Origin: Cinclus cinclus
Taxonomy: Eukaryota; Chordata; Aves; Passeriformes; Cinclidae
Assembly (NCBI RefSeq): GCF_963662255.1
Contig: NC_085073.1
Span: forward strand, 2,170,001 to 2,234,000
Length of the DNA: 64,000 nt
Direction: 5' to 3'
Shown here: positions 27,301 to 40,044 of the stretch, piece by piece
How the letters are laid out: each line of letters opens with the position of its first letter
Numbering within the stretch: position 1 is the first letter of the stretch
Position numbers and translations under genes: made by a program
Notes under the pieces: model-generated
The model's input: only the letters and a program-made list of their open reading frames with translations
The model's database searches: none
Told to the model about the DNA's origin: nothing

Positions 27301-30300
27301 CCCTTGTCCTGGCACTTTGCTAAGGAACTCATAGCAAAGGTACCCAAAGGCTGGGCAGAGATGCCAGGCAGTAAAGAGAAACAAAACAAAAACTAACTAA
27401 GACAAAAGAATCTTTTCTTTGAACACCAGCAGCAGCATGAAGTTCAGTGCTCACATTTTACTATCTAGGTCACAGAGGGACATTACTCATAAACACCTGC
27501 CTCAGTGTGGCCCCACAGAGCCTGGGAAGGCCATGAATCCATCCCTGGCTTTTGAGCAGGAGAGGTTCCAAGCCCCTGGCCCAAACACACCCAGGCCAGT
27601 CAGCACAAGAGAAGGTTCAAACTGGAGACAAGTAATCAATATTCACAGAGATCAGAGCAGCACTTAAGTATTTCTACCTTTTTAAGCTCCTACCCCTTGA
27701 GTGTTTAATTTTTTATACAATGCTATCCAGGAAAACCACAGGAAGAAACAAACCCACTTAATCAACATAATCAAAACACCACTTTCAGTGAGTGCTAAGT
27801 TTGGAACAGCAGGATCAAACATTCCACCCTCCTCAGGGAATGACAGGAAAGAATTCAAATTCCCCTTACCTGTAAGGAGGGAACATGTGCTACCCTTTTG
27901 GGCACGATGGTGCTGGTGGTCTTGGAAGCCATCCCAGCCAAGGTGCAAGGCTTCAGAGGAAGGGTGGGGGCTTCAGAGTCATTGGAAGGTGTGACACTCC
28001 TGCCACCAACAGTCGCCTTACTGCTCCCGAGGCCTGCAGGGAACACAAAACACTCAGGTGCAAATCCTGCCACTGGGCTTCGGGCTGCCAGAATGAACTC
28101 ACTATCAAAGGCCAGTGCTGCAAGCTGTGATTTTCTCAAATCCAGGTCTCCAAAGGGATACAAATTGGGCAATTGTACCACCTTGCAGGCAAGGATGAAG
28201 AAATCTTCTGCCAGGAAACGTGTCTCATTTGGGTTTGTTTTGGGGTGACTGACTCAGCAGAGTTTAAAGAGGTAACTCAGCTGCAAAGCACTGTCAACGT
28301 CAGCTCTGAGTCCTTCCACTACAAAGGGACAGCAATGAGCATTCATTAGCACTTCCCTCCTGCTCCTGCCACCTCCAAAGTTTTCAATGGAAGAGGAAAT
28401 GAAGAGAAAACACAGACCAAGAAAGAAACAGAAAAAGGAAAGGCTGAAGTGAGGGAGGCCAGGTGAGACAGATGAGGCTCTATATGTCTGACCTGTTGCT
28501 TTTCAGACCAGGGTGGAATGACCTTCCACTGGACACTATCAGCAAAGATTCAAGTCATGGCCGGTCCTACACGTCCCCTGACAGCTTCACACGTGCTCCA
28601 GAGAAATGCAAACACATGGCAGTGCCTTTGCCCAGGGGGAGGACAGGACAGCGATTCCAAACCCCACCCTGGCTTACTTTGCTTGGCTGCTGCGGTGAGG
28701 GCTGCATTTGGCACGTGAGCAATCCTCCTCTTTTCTCCTGGCAAACAGAGAGAGGTCTTTTGAACAGCCCCAACCAGCTGTGCTGCCTGCTGCTGAGCCA
28801 GCTGGATCCTCTGGTAACACACCTCCTGGGCCGTGGGGGGACGGTACGGCCGCACTGCCGGCTTGCTCGGGGCCTCTGCCTGCACAAACAAACAGCATTT
28901 AGGGCCAGCAGCTCCATCCACACCCCCTGCCTTCCACTCACCCCAGAAAGTCTCTTCTCCTCAACCCCTCTGTTAGCGAGCACAGGGTTTTGAGAGGACA
29001 AGATGCCAACTGTCCTCCAGAACAAAATAATTAAGAGTCATCCTTCAACAAACATGGCGTTCATGATTCACGCTCTGGGAAGGCATCCCAGCTCACTGGC
29101 ACATTCCTCAATTATCAGGTGGTATTAATGAACTGCTTTTAGTGGTGTGATGTTCCCCATGGCTGTGCCCAGCCCAGTCCTGGGCTCTATCCACACTCAG
29201 CCTTCCCCTAGCACACAAACGTAGCCCTCTGCTGCCTACTTTGCTTTCTACTGCCATGAAAAAGTGACAACAATTCTCCACTCCCCTCTGCCACAGGACA
29301 CTGAGCTCCACTGCTCTCTTGCTGAGGACCCCCTGCATCCACCTCTGTACCACAGCAGCTCCCACCTCTCTGCAGCCCTGGAACTGCTTAAAAGCCTTCA
29401 CAGATATGTATTTATGGGATCAGAGCATTACATAAACTGAGGTCTGAATTTCAAAGAGGTTCTGTCCCTGCCCACTTCTGGAGGCACCTCACTGCCTCAG
29501 CTGTTACAGCACAAACAGGTTCCACACAAGTTTCCTTTGATGGCCAAATTTAGATTTGCAGGAAAAGTGCCAGGAATGATGTCAGCAAAGAGAGAAGTTT
29601 CCTAGCAGCAGAAATGCAAGAGAAGCTGCAGTAGTACAAACTTCTCCACTCTACTTAAGAGCCTTTGAAATGTGAGGAACAGATGTTCCCTCCTGAAATC
29701 TCCTTGGAGGAGGATGGCCCAGTGTAACACCTGGGGCAAGCTGGCACCTCCTGCATTCCCGGCCTCTGATGCTGACAGCAGCTTCTGGATACCAAACTGA
29801 GTGCAGTCAGACATTAAATTATAATTACAGACTTCCAAGCAGGACAGGCCACTCATTTTCTGCCTCACCTGCAATTCCTCTGGCCCCCCATTTCCCCTGG
29901 CAACCAACCCCGAACTCAGTTCCCTCCCCTTCTCCTGCTCAGTCCTTGAGCTATAAATCATGAGCAAGACTGAGCAAATATTCCACTTGGAGGGAGACAG
30001 CAAAGCACAGGCCTCAGTTCTGAGGTGAAAAGTGGCAGTTCAGGTGTTACAGCACGTCCTGGATGGAGCTGGGAGCTGCTCTGAGCTGAGATACTCCAGG
30101 GAATGCAGGTTCTGGAGCTGCCCTGGCAGCTGAGCACACCAGATCAGCTCTGTTTGCCCAAGCAAAGGCTGTGCTGGGGCTCCCATCTTTGGAAAGCATT
30201 TTGGGATCAGCTGTCACATTAAGAAAATATATTTAAAGATTTGTACATGTCTAAAAGGCACCTCTTTACAATAAATATTTGAGTTAATGAATTTCCAAGC

Positions 30301-33300
30301 CATTTGCTTCAGCCTCTTATCTCTTCACTTTGGAAGAAAGGGCCCTTATCAAACCACATGAACAGGCTGGAGATATGTAGTTAAACAAAACCCATTGTAT
30401 TGACCCCAGGGCTTCAAATTATTAAGGCAAAAAACCTTTCCTAGGCAGAGAGGAAAGGCAGAACAATTAATTTGGACTACCCAGTTCAAATTAGTGCACA
30501 AGCCTCCACTCTTATCCTGCTGCAACATAAAACTAATCTGTACTCAGCACCTGGAGGGAAAAACATTAAACCCTCAGAAAAAAAATCATGAATTAAAATC
30601 CCAAGAAGTAAGGAATAAAAAAATCAGAATGTCTTCCTTGCTTTTTCTTTCATGTTTTTTTCTTGTTTTGTTTTCATTCTTCTCCTCTGTATTTGCACAA
30701 CTGGGGAAGAAGAGTATCCAAGCAAATACTGCTGAGATCTTGGCTGATTCAGAACAGATGTAAGTAATGGTTTTAAACATCTGACCAAATTCCTGCAGGA
30801 TCTTTTAGATCCACAAGGCACAGAAAAATACCAGCAGACACAGAGTGACCTTGTGTCCAGTGAATTTTTATTGAAATCACTGAATTAAGCTATACTGGAC
30901 TAAAATGAACACCCCAACCTATCTCAAAGGATTACCAAGAGCACAACCCATTCATTCTTCCCAGCCTACCCTTGGTTTTAGGAAGGTTTATTAGAGTTTT
31001 GCTGCCACTCTGAACAGATCCCAAACATGGGTGTTTTTTTGAGAAATTAGAAAGAGAGGAAATGAAACTGCCACAGACTGATTCCAGCACAAACAACTCC
31101 CACACTGCTGCCTGGCCCTGGGACTGCAGCTTTTTCCCGGGTCAGGACAGAAAATCCTCACCTGGAACAACCTAAACATCTGCTGCTAAATCTGCACTTA
31201 CATTTCCTTGTTTGACAAGATGAGAGATCCTTCTTTTTTGCCCAGGAAACAAGGTAGTTAAATTATCTTCTGTTTTTTCTTCATTTGCTTCCTCTTTGGA
31301 TGGCTGGAAAACAAAACAAAACAAAATAGGAGAACAGACTTGAAGATGCCTCCCAAGAGGGAGATTTGGAAAGTCTGCTTTTGGGTTAACCTTGCAGGGG
31401 GCAGGTTAGGGCACGTGGTCAGCTGCTGGGCCACTGACAAGAACCTTGTTGTGAGCCCAGGAGCCACCAAGGAAGCCAAGGAACAGCAGCAGGACATTCC
31501 CACCCCAGCAGTTCCATGAGCTGACATGGGGCAAGATCAGCCTTACCTGCCACAGGAGCCTTGAACAGCCCTCCCCTGCCAGCCACTCACACACCTCACC
31601 TCCCATGGCATTTTTAGACTCCAGGGGGTCTGGGGTGGTCTGGTGTTTTTAAGAAGTTGGGAACTGACTCATTTCTGCCCTGGGCAGGTGCTAACACCTG
31701 CTCAACACCTGGTTTGCCACAGTGCCCCCACCCCACAATTAGAGAAATGTTTTCTGCAGGTTTATCCACAGTTGTCACTGCAGGAAGACTCTGGTGACAC
31801 AACCCAGGTCACATCCAGATACACACCAGGAGGCAGAAGCACCTCTCTAGCCAAAGCTACTCCAAGCTGACACCTCAGACCTGCTCCTGGACAATGAGAA
31901 CCACCTGGAAATCTGCTTGAAATTCAACTCGGTTGTTAATTGATACAAAACACTTCACAAGTTTCTTTTTCAAAACTCCAGCTGCTCTCCAGATAATCTT
32001 GTTTTCAGTTTTCCAAAACAACTCCTGGCAAAACTCTGAAATGAGCCTGACAATCTCTGAAATTCAGCAACAGAGCTCAAGGCTGGATTTAGGGATGAGC
32101 TCAGGCACCAGTTGGGGTAAGCCTGTGTTCATCACCACAAGGGCACTCTGGATGAACACTATACCCTGAATCATTTGGCTCCTTGTGAACTCCAGAGTCT
32201 GTTAATTTACTTACATCCCTAATAAACTCTCTCACAATGCAATTCTCACAGGTGGAAAAGTGCCACACTGCCTACACATAGCTTCCTGGAATCACAAAAT
32301 CCTGGAATGTCCTGAGTGGGAAGAGACCCTCAGGGATCATCAGTGCAGCCCCTGTCCCTGCCCAGACACCCCAACAATCCCACCCTGAGCATCCCTGAGA
32401 GCGGTGTCCAAACGCTCCTGGAGCTCTGGCAGCCTTGGGGCCGGGACCATTCCCTGGGGAGCCTGGGCAGTGCCCAGCACCCTCGGGGGAAAGAAGAACC
32501 TTTCCCTGAGCTCCAGCCCAAGCCCTGACACGTTACTGAAACCAAACAACACGGGGCTGTTGGTTTTGCATGGCGAGTACTTGCTAGCAGAGGGCAATGG
32601 GCAGCACAGAGGTGGCTGCTGTGAGAAGCTGCTGGAAGCTTTCACCATGTCCAGCAGAGCCAATCCCTGATGGCTCTGAGGATGGACATGCTGCTGGTCA
32701 AGGCTGGACCAATTAGAGGAGATGGTAATGCCTCACGATAACAGATTTAAGAAGAAAATCAAAATAAATGGGGCTTGTTGTTTTAATTCCAGCTAGAGAA
32801 GAGAAGGAGGTGAGAACATGTTTGGGAAACGACATGAAGACACCAAGGTCAGTGAAGGAGGGGTAGGAGGTGCTCCAGGGACCAGAGCTGAGGTTCCTCT
32901 GCAGCCTGTGGGGATGATCATGCTGAAGCAGCTGTGCCCCTGCAGCCTATGGGGATTCACAGGGATGCAGAGATCCACCTGTAGCCCGTGGGGATCCAGG
33001 AGGGATGCAGAGATCCATGGGGGATGCAGAGATCCACCCCCAGCCCATGAGGGAGGTGCCCATACCAGAGTAGAGGGATGCCTGGAGGAGGCTGTGACTC
33101 AGAGGAAGACCCTGTGGAAAGAGGACCCCTGCTCCCAGGCTGAAGCAGCCTGTTCTTGGATGACTGCACCCTGTGGAAGAGTGAACCCACACCACAGCAA
33201 TTTTGGGAGGACTGTGTGCCCATGGGAGGGACTCATGTTGTAGAATTTTGGGAGGACTGTGAGTCCGTGAGAGGGACTCATGTCCCTCAGGTTTGGCAGG

Positions 33301-36300
33301 ACTGCTGCTCGTCAGAGTGGACCCAGGCCAGAGAAGTTCAGGGAGAACTGTCTCTTCCATGGGAAAGACCCCATGGTCACACAGGGAAGGACTCCTCACC
33401 CAGAGCAGCACAGGAAAACCTCAGTGATGAAATGACCAAAACTCCCATGTCCTGTCTCCTTGTGCTGTCAGTGGGAAAGAGGGAGGGGCTGGGAGGGTGA
33501 AAGGTTTGGGTTTTTTTAAGGATTTTACTTCTCATTATCCTCCTCTGATTTTGTTAGCAATAAACTCACTTTGTACCTCTAAGTTGAGTCTGTTTTGCCC
33601 TTGGAGTGTTCTCTCCTGGTTCTTATCTCAACTCATGAATCCTTCATTTAAATTTTTTCTCTCCTCTGTGCAGCAGTAGCAGGGGAGGGCAAGGCAGCCA
33701 CTTTGGTAGGTGCCTGGTGTTTGGCCAGTGTCAAACCACAACGGGTCCATCTAGGAAATGATTCCATAAACCAAAAAAATGCCACATGACCAATCCCACA
33801 GACACCCATCGCCCGAAGAAGAATCCCTGTGCTGCAGTGAGCCTCTTTCCCAAAAGAGCAGGAAACCAAACCTCAGTGCAGGGATGCAAAGGAGCCACAC
33901 AAAGCTAAGCTTTGTCACTCCATGCCACAATTAACCATTTGCTGTGAGTGGCAGCCCCTGGTTCAGCACCTTCTGAATTCTGTGATCAGTAATTCCTGCT
34001 ACAGATTATGTGCCCTTCAACTATTTTCTTTACAGAAAGACAGTAACTTCTGTCTTTTTACCTCCTTAGTCTGAAGCCCCTGGTACCACTGGAAGAAATT
34101 TTACCCTCGATTTCTTGCTTGCAACACCCACAAGGAATCCAGAACTCCTTGCAGTAAGCATTTAGACTAGGAAAGATGAATTTGGGGAGTCTCCAAAGTC
34201 TCTGACAAATACTGGACTTGCCAACACTCTGTCCAGGTTCTACCTGCCCCATGCTCCTTAAACTCTGCTGCAACAAGAAGGCAATGCCCAGACTGCCAAC
34301 CTTAGATTGGCTTTGAAACCCCCAAAACTCACTCCCTGCAGCCTTTTCTCCAGCCATCCACACCCCCAAGGTTCTCAGGCCAGATGGAGACAGAAGTAAT
34401 TGATAACCTTGAAAGCTGAAAGCCATTCACACAAAAGGGAATGGAACCCTCCCATTTCATAGCACTTTCAATCCAGCACATAAATTCAGGTGCAAACACT
34501 TCCAAGCACTCAGTCAGGACAAGGAAGAGATTCTTCCAACACATGGAGTCTGCCTCTTCAGCTACTTGATAAGCAACACCACTAAAGGGAACCAGTATCC
34601 TTCCACCTTTGGAGGGGAGAGAACCAACACCCCCAACCCAGCATTACCTGCTTCCCCAGCCTTCCCTTGTCTTCAGTTTTCACATCTTTAGATTCATTAA
34701 AGATCCTGAGACACTCCTCCATGGGATCTGACTCGAAGTCCACATCTTTCTCAAGGATGGAATAATCAATGTCATCAGATGTTGAGGAAGATGATGATGA
34801 CTTGGACAACTTGGAGCGCTTCGCTTTCTTTGTCCTGTCCTTGTCACTCTCAGAGGTTGAGCCAGAGTCAGCCCCATCAGAGTCAGAGCTCACTTCAAGT
34901 AAGGAGGAGGACAAAGGCCGACCTCTGTCATCATCATCTCCACTCTCATCTCCAAACAGGTCCACGTGACTCAAACTCCGCTGCTTCCGACCCTTCTTCA
35001 GGTCTCCTTGTCCTGTAGAACTAACCTTGTTTTTCCTTTGCTCCCGGGAGGTCTTGGTCCCTTTCTCCTTGTTTTTACGGCCAGAGCTTTCCTTGCCGTT
35101 TTTCACATCAGCTGTTTTGCTTTGTGAGTCCTTCTTGCTGTTCCTCACTTTCTCTGTGCCCTTGGTGATACCCTCACTCTTGCTTTTCCCTGAACTGCTG
35201 GTGGTGGACTTGGATTTTTCTTTCTTACACCCATCCACTTTTTCTGACTTCTGTTTTTCAGGTTTCTTCAAGTTTCCATCTGTTTTCACTTTGACACTTT
35301 TTTCTTTGCAGTTTTTCTCTTCATTCTTGGTTTTTAAATTTTCTTCTTTCTTGAGCACTTTGTCTGCATTTTTATTTTTCTCCTTCTTCCCAGCCTCACT
35401 GAGGCCTGGTGTTTTACTAACATCTGTTTTCTTCCTTTTTGTTTTGTCTTTGGAGTCTTTGTTTTTATTTTCAATTTCCTTGTTGCTCTTACCAGAAGAC
35501 AACTTTGCTGCTTTTGAGTTCTTGTCTGGTGAGTTCTTGGCAAGGTTTTTCTGTGAATTTGGAAGGTCCTCCCTGTTCTGTGCTGCTTCTCCACTCTCCT
35601 GGGAAGTAGAGCCATCCACTTTTGTTCTCTTCTCTTTGCTGGAGAACTCATGGTTTGACTCACTCTCAGAACCAGCTTTTGAGGGTGAACTACCAGAAGC
35701 TGTTTTATATTCCACCTCAGCCTCATCTTCAGAGGAGGAGAACTTGGCCAACACCTCATCATCATCAGGATCTTCGCAGAGCTTCTTCTGTGATGGAGAA
35801 TAAGAGTCCTCAAAATCAGATGCCCTTTCCCTTTTGGACCCCTTGGTTGTGGCTTTGCCCAAGAGCCTGGCAGAGTAATTGGAAAGGGGGTCGTATTCCA
35901 AGTCTGTGGAAGGTTTGGAGTCATCAATCACATATTTATTGTTAGTGACAGTGCTGCTGTATTTTTTATTCTGCACTACAGCCTTGGGGACATATTCCAG
36001 TGAGCTCCCTTTGGAGTGGGAGGAATCCAAAGTGTATTTACTGGACCTGCCAGCAGTAGCCAGAGGAGTAGGGTTGTAGTCCGAGTTATTATTGAAGTTG
36101 TAGCTCCCTGGATTATACTCCAAGGAGGCAAAGGAATCATTCTGAGGCCCAGCAGCTGACACAGGTGTGCTTGAAATGAGTGAGGAGCCCTCTGAAGCAC
36201 CAAACTCCTTTGTGGTTTCCAGCAGCTCCTCATACTTCTTCTGCTCCCTCTCCACTTCATTCTTCACAGCCTCAATGGCTTTGTTGACCAGCTCCAGCTC

Positions 36301-39091
36301 CAGAATTCCAGGTGTGACATCTGTAATGTCAGCCAGAGTGCCATCCTCTGCCTCCAGCAAGGGCCTGGGAAGCTCGGGGTTGTAGGGGTCATAGCCTCTC
36401 TCTGGAAAGAGAAAAAAATCATTTACTGACAGTAATTCAAGTAAAATTTAAAAGAGGTCTTTTTAAGGTCTGCTCTGATCAAACCCCAACACTGAAGGAC
36501 ACAACCAAAAGCCACACTCTTGCACCACAGAAAAAATAAATATTGGATACCAAAAGCCACCAGTGATGTTCTCTGGCCTAGACTGAACCAGACTGTACAC
36601 ACTACTCCCAGGACTAAAGATCTGTTTACAAAGTGCTTTTAATACTCATGGAAAAGCTCTATAAATGAAATACTCTTCAGGGCACCAAAGAATAATCACT
36701 ATATTAGGCCCAAGGGAAGCTGACTGTGCAACAGCTTAATTCAATGAAGCCACCAAGGAGGAAAGAGGATTCCAGGGAGAAACTGTGGATTGGGTTCTCA
36801 CTTCCCAATGCCAACACCTAAAGCCCACCAAAACCCTCCAATATTCCTCAAGGCTCAGTGTTTCTCACAGCAGCTGCAGGAAAACCACTCAGATCTGGAC
36901 TGACAAATTGAGAGCTGCTGGTAGGAAGGAAAAACTACAACAAGAAACACAACTCAGCCACTCAGAGCAACCACCACGACAAGAACACTGAATACCCAAA
37001 ACATTTCCCTTTTCCACATTCTCCTTTTCAGAAAAGTCCCTTCAATGGCCTCTCTTCCACATCCAGCCTGCAGAAGAGAAGGCTCCAGGGAGACCTGAGA
37101 GCCCCTTGCAGGGCCTGAAGGGGTTCCAGGAGAGCTGGAGAGGAACTGGGGACAAGGGAGGGAGGGACAGGACACAGGGAATGGCTTCCACTGCCAGAGG
37201 GCAGGGCTGGATGGGATATTGGGAATTAGGAATTGTTCCCTGGGAGGGTGGTGAGGCCCTGGCACAGGGTGCCCAGAGCAGCTGTGGCTGCCCCTGGATC
37301 CCTGGCAGTGTCCAAGGCCAAGTTGGACATTGGGGCTTGGAGCACCCTGGGATTGAGGAAGGTTTCCCTGCCATGGCAGGGGTGGCACTGGAGGAGTTTT
37401 AAAGTCTCTCCCAACCCAAACTATTGCAGGACTGCAACAATGACAGCTGCATTTAGCAAACCACAGAAGCTACAGGAACATCAACAGCTTCTTTTTGACT
37501 CTGAACTGTTCTCAATCCTTGTTTTATCACAGGATGCTGACATTCCAGCGGAGCTCTTTGTTCTATGCTACAAGGACAGTACTAAAAGAGTATTAAAAGA
37601 GATAGACTGTCTCTCCAACATGGATATGCAGAAAAACCAAACAATAAGAGAGAGACAAAACAGAAAATGTAAAATCTCTCAGATCTAAGAGGGATGAGAG
37701 AGCTTCTTTTAACAGTCAGAACCAGATAGTGTTAAAAGAGCCATTTCTGCGATTCTCGCAAGACTGAGGGGTTTGGTGGGTTTTTTCTGAGGGGGATAGC
37801 TTTGGATTTTTTTAGAGAGGATGCATGAGTGCACAGCTTCTTTTGGCAATATGAAAAGGATCTGTCTAGCAATTGGCAGAACTGGCCTCCAAGAAAGCAG
37901 AATGAAAGAGGCTGGGTTAAAATAAAGGCAGCGGTTTCAGAAAATATTTTTTATCTCTTTGGATTTGTGAAGTTTTTTTCCAAACCAATAAACTCCTGAT
38001 TGAACAGGGACTCTGGGCAATGGCACTGTGATGTCACCACCTTACACAGGCCTGAGCCCTGTTCAGAGCCAGAAACGTGAGGAAGAGAAATAAGCTGCTA
38101 TTTCTAGAACCAGTTCCCCTCCAGCTATTGCAGAGAGCTGTAATGATGACACAAAGAGCATTTCCAAACCCAGGGTGTGCTCCTCCCTTGGTCACCCAGC
38201 ACAGCCAGGGACAGAGGGAGGGAGCAGGTGACAGACCAGGGCAGCAGGCACTGGACAGAGTAATTCCTGGTTAGAAACCTTGAAGGAAAGCAGGTAACAA
38301 GGAAAGAAAAATTAACAAACCCAAATGCAGACAGCAGCAGCATCAAGGCAAGGATATGTGCAGATTATCAGAATTGTTAGGGATGTTAGGGATGTAAGAA
38401 GTGATAAGGAGCAGACAACTCTCTGTGGCCAGCAGCTCAGCTCTGAGCACGGTGTGAAACATCAGCTCCACACTTGGCAGAAAGGACCAGTGCACTGAAG
38501 CCTGGAGGAGTCAACTATTACCTTCTAAATCAGGACTGAGACCTAAAATTCATCACAAATACTTTTAGGGAACAGCTGAAAGGCAGATAATTCATGCAAG
38601 GCTAAATATCAGAGGGTCTGCAAACAGAGAACACAGAGACTGATCTAGAGATTTGCCCCAAAAAAGCAACAAACCCTAACCAAACAAAAGCCATTTTGAC
38701 TATGCAGAAAACCAAACTATTTTAAATATATCAGGATCAGGGAAAGCAAAGAGCAACCCCAGCACAGACACGGAATCTGCCGCTCATCTCTAGCACAAAA
38801 CTCCAGGCACATTTTCTGTGGCTGGAATGGCCAGATGAAAACACAGATTACAACCTCAGGACATGCCACAGGCTTTGAGACAGGGCAGAGAAAGAGCTCT
38901 GGTGGAAGTGTGGGGGAAACCTGATGGATTCTCCAGTACTGCTGATCAAAGGCTGTCTGGCCATGAAAGACTTGTGTGAGTGGCTCCGTGATGCCCATCA
39001 GCACCATTCCCTCTGGCCACAAGGCATCTGCAGATAATGCAGCAGAAACACAGCAGGAGGGGGTTTTATTTATACAAAAACACATAAACAA

Positions 39092-39135
<44 letters not shown>

Positions 39136-40007
39136 AGGCATAAACACACAAGTCTCCAAACCAGAGAAGTTCAAACAGCTATCTGAAATCAAAGCAGCTT
39201 TTCAGCTCCCAGGAACCAGGAAAGAGAAGGATCTCCCTGCCACTGGGATCTGATACTCAAAGGAGTCTGTTTCATGTTTTCCTTTATTCCTTTTCCTTTC
39301 AGAAACCTGGACACTCAGGGTGTACAGGATGAGCTACACTGGGGTTTGCTGTTCTGATGTAGCAGATCGCTGCAGCTCTTGAGGGAGCAAAAGGACTGAG
39401 AGGCACTCATAGTGAAATGAATCTTTTTGGAGAGATGGAAAGCAGAGCCTGCTCTGACCCTCAGGAATCACGAGATAATGAGACTTGAGATGTCAACTCC
39501 TTGCAGGATTGTGAACTAAACACTTCTTACAAAGTATTCTAATAAATTAATGTACCTCAGACATATTAAAGAACCCCCTGAGAAACAAAAGGTGAGGTTA
39601 CCATCACTATCACAGAAAACAAGTTATTAATATTTTATGTAGAACCTTAGTGAACATTTTATTTAACCCAGAACTGCTTTAGAACACACCCAACTGAGCT
39701 GTGCTTAAATCAGCCATTGCAGCACAGAAAATATGAAAGCATAAAACAAGATTCTACCTAAATAAACCAGGCTGATGGGTTTTATTTCTGGTTACTGTCA
39801 TGTTGGTTGAGGGACACGAGGCCTCAGTTCCAAGGTGGAGCTGGATTATTACAAAGCTTCCCTGAGCCAGACTCCTCACTGGTCCTTCTAGTTTGGGCAA
39901 CAGGCAAGGGCAGTAAACAAAGCTGACATTAAAGAAGAGTGGGAGGACAAGGTCACCTGTGTGAAGGTAAAACTTACTTTACAGTGAATCATTTCAGAGA
40001 AAAGTCT

Positions 40008-40044
<37 letters not shown>

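Noticed and set aside
35027..35803. 258-codon plus-strand open frame rich in Phe/Leu/Ser
   Set aside because: Exact antisense of the Lys/Ser/Glu-rich REXO1 exon 2; its hydrophobic look follows from Lys and Glu codons read backwards.
38717..39151. 144-codon minus-strand frame starting with YIYIYI
   Set aside because: Starts in the (AT)n microsatellite; the rest has no recognised motif and no exon structure.
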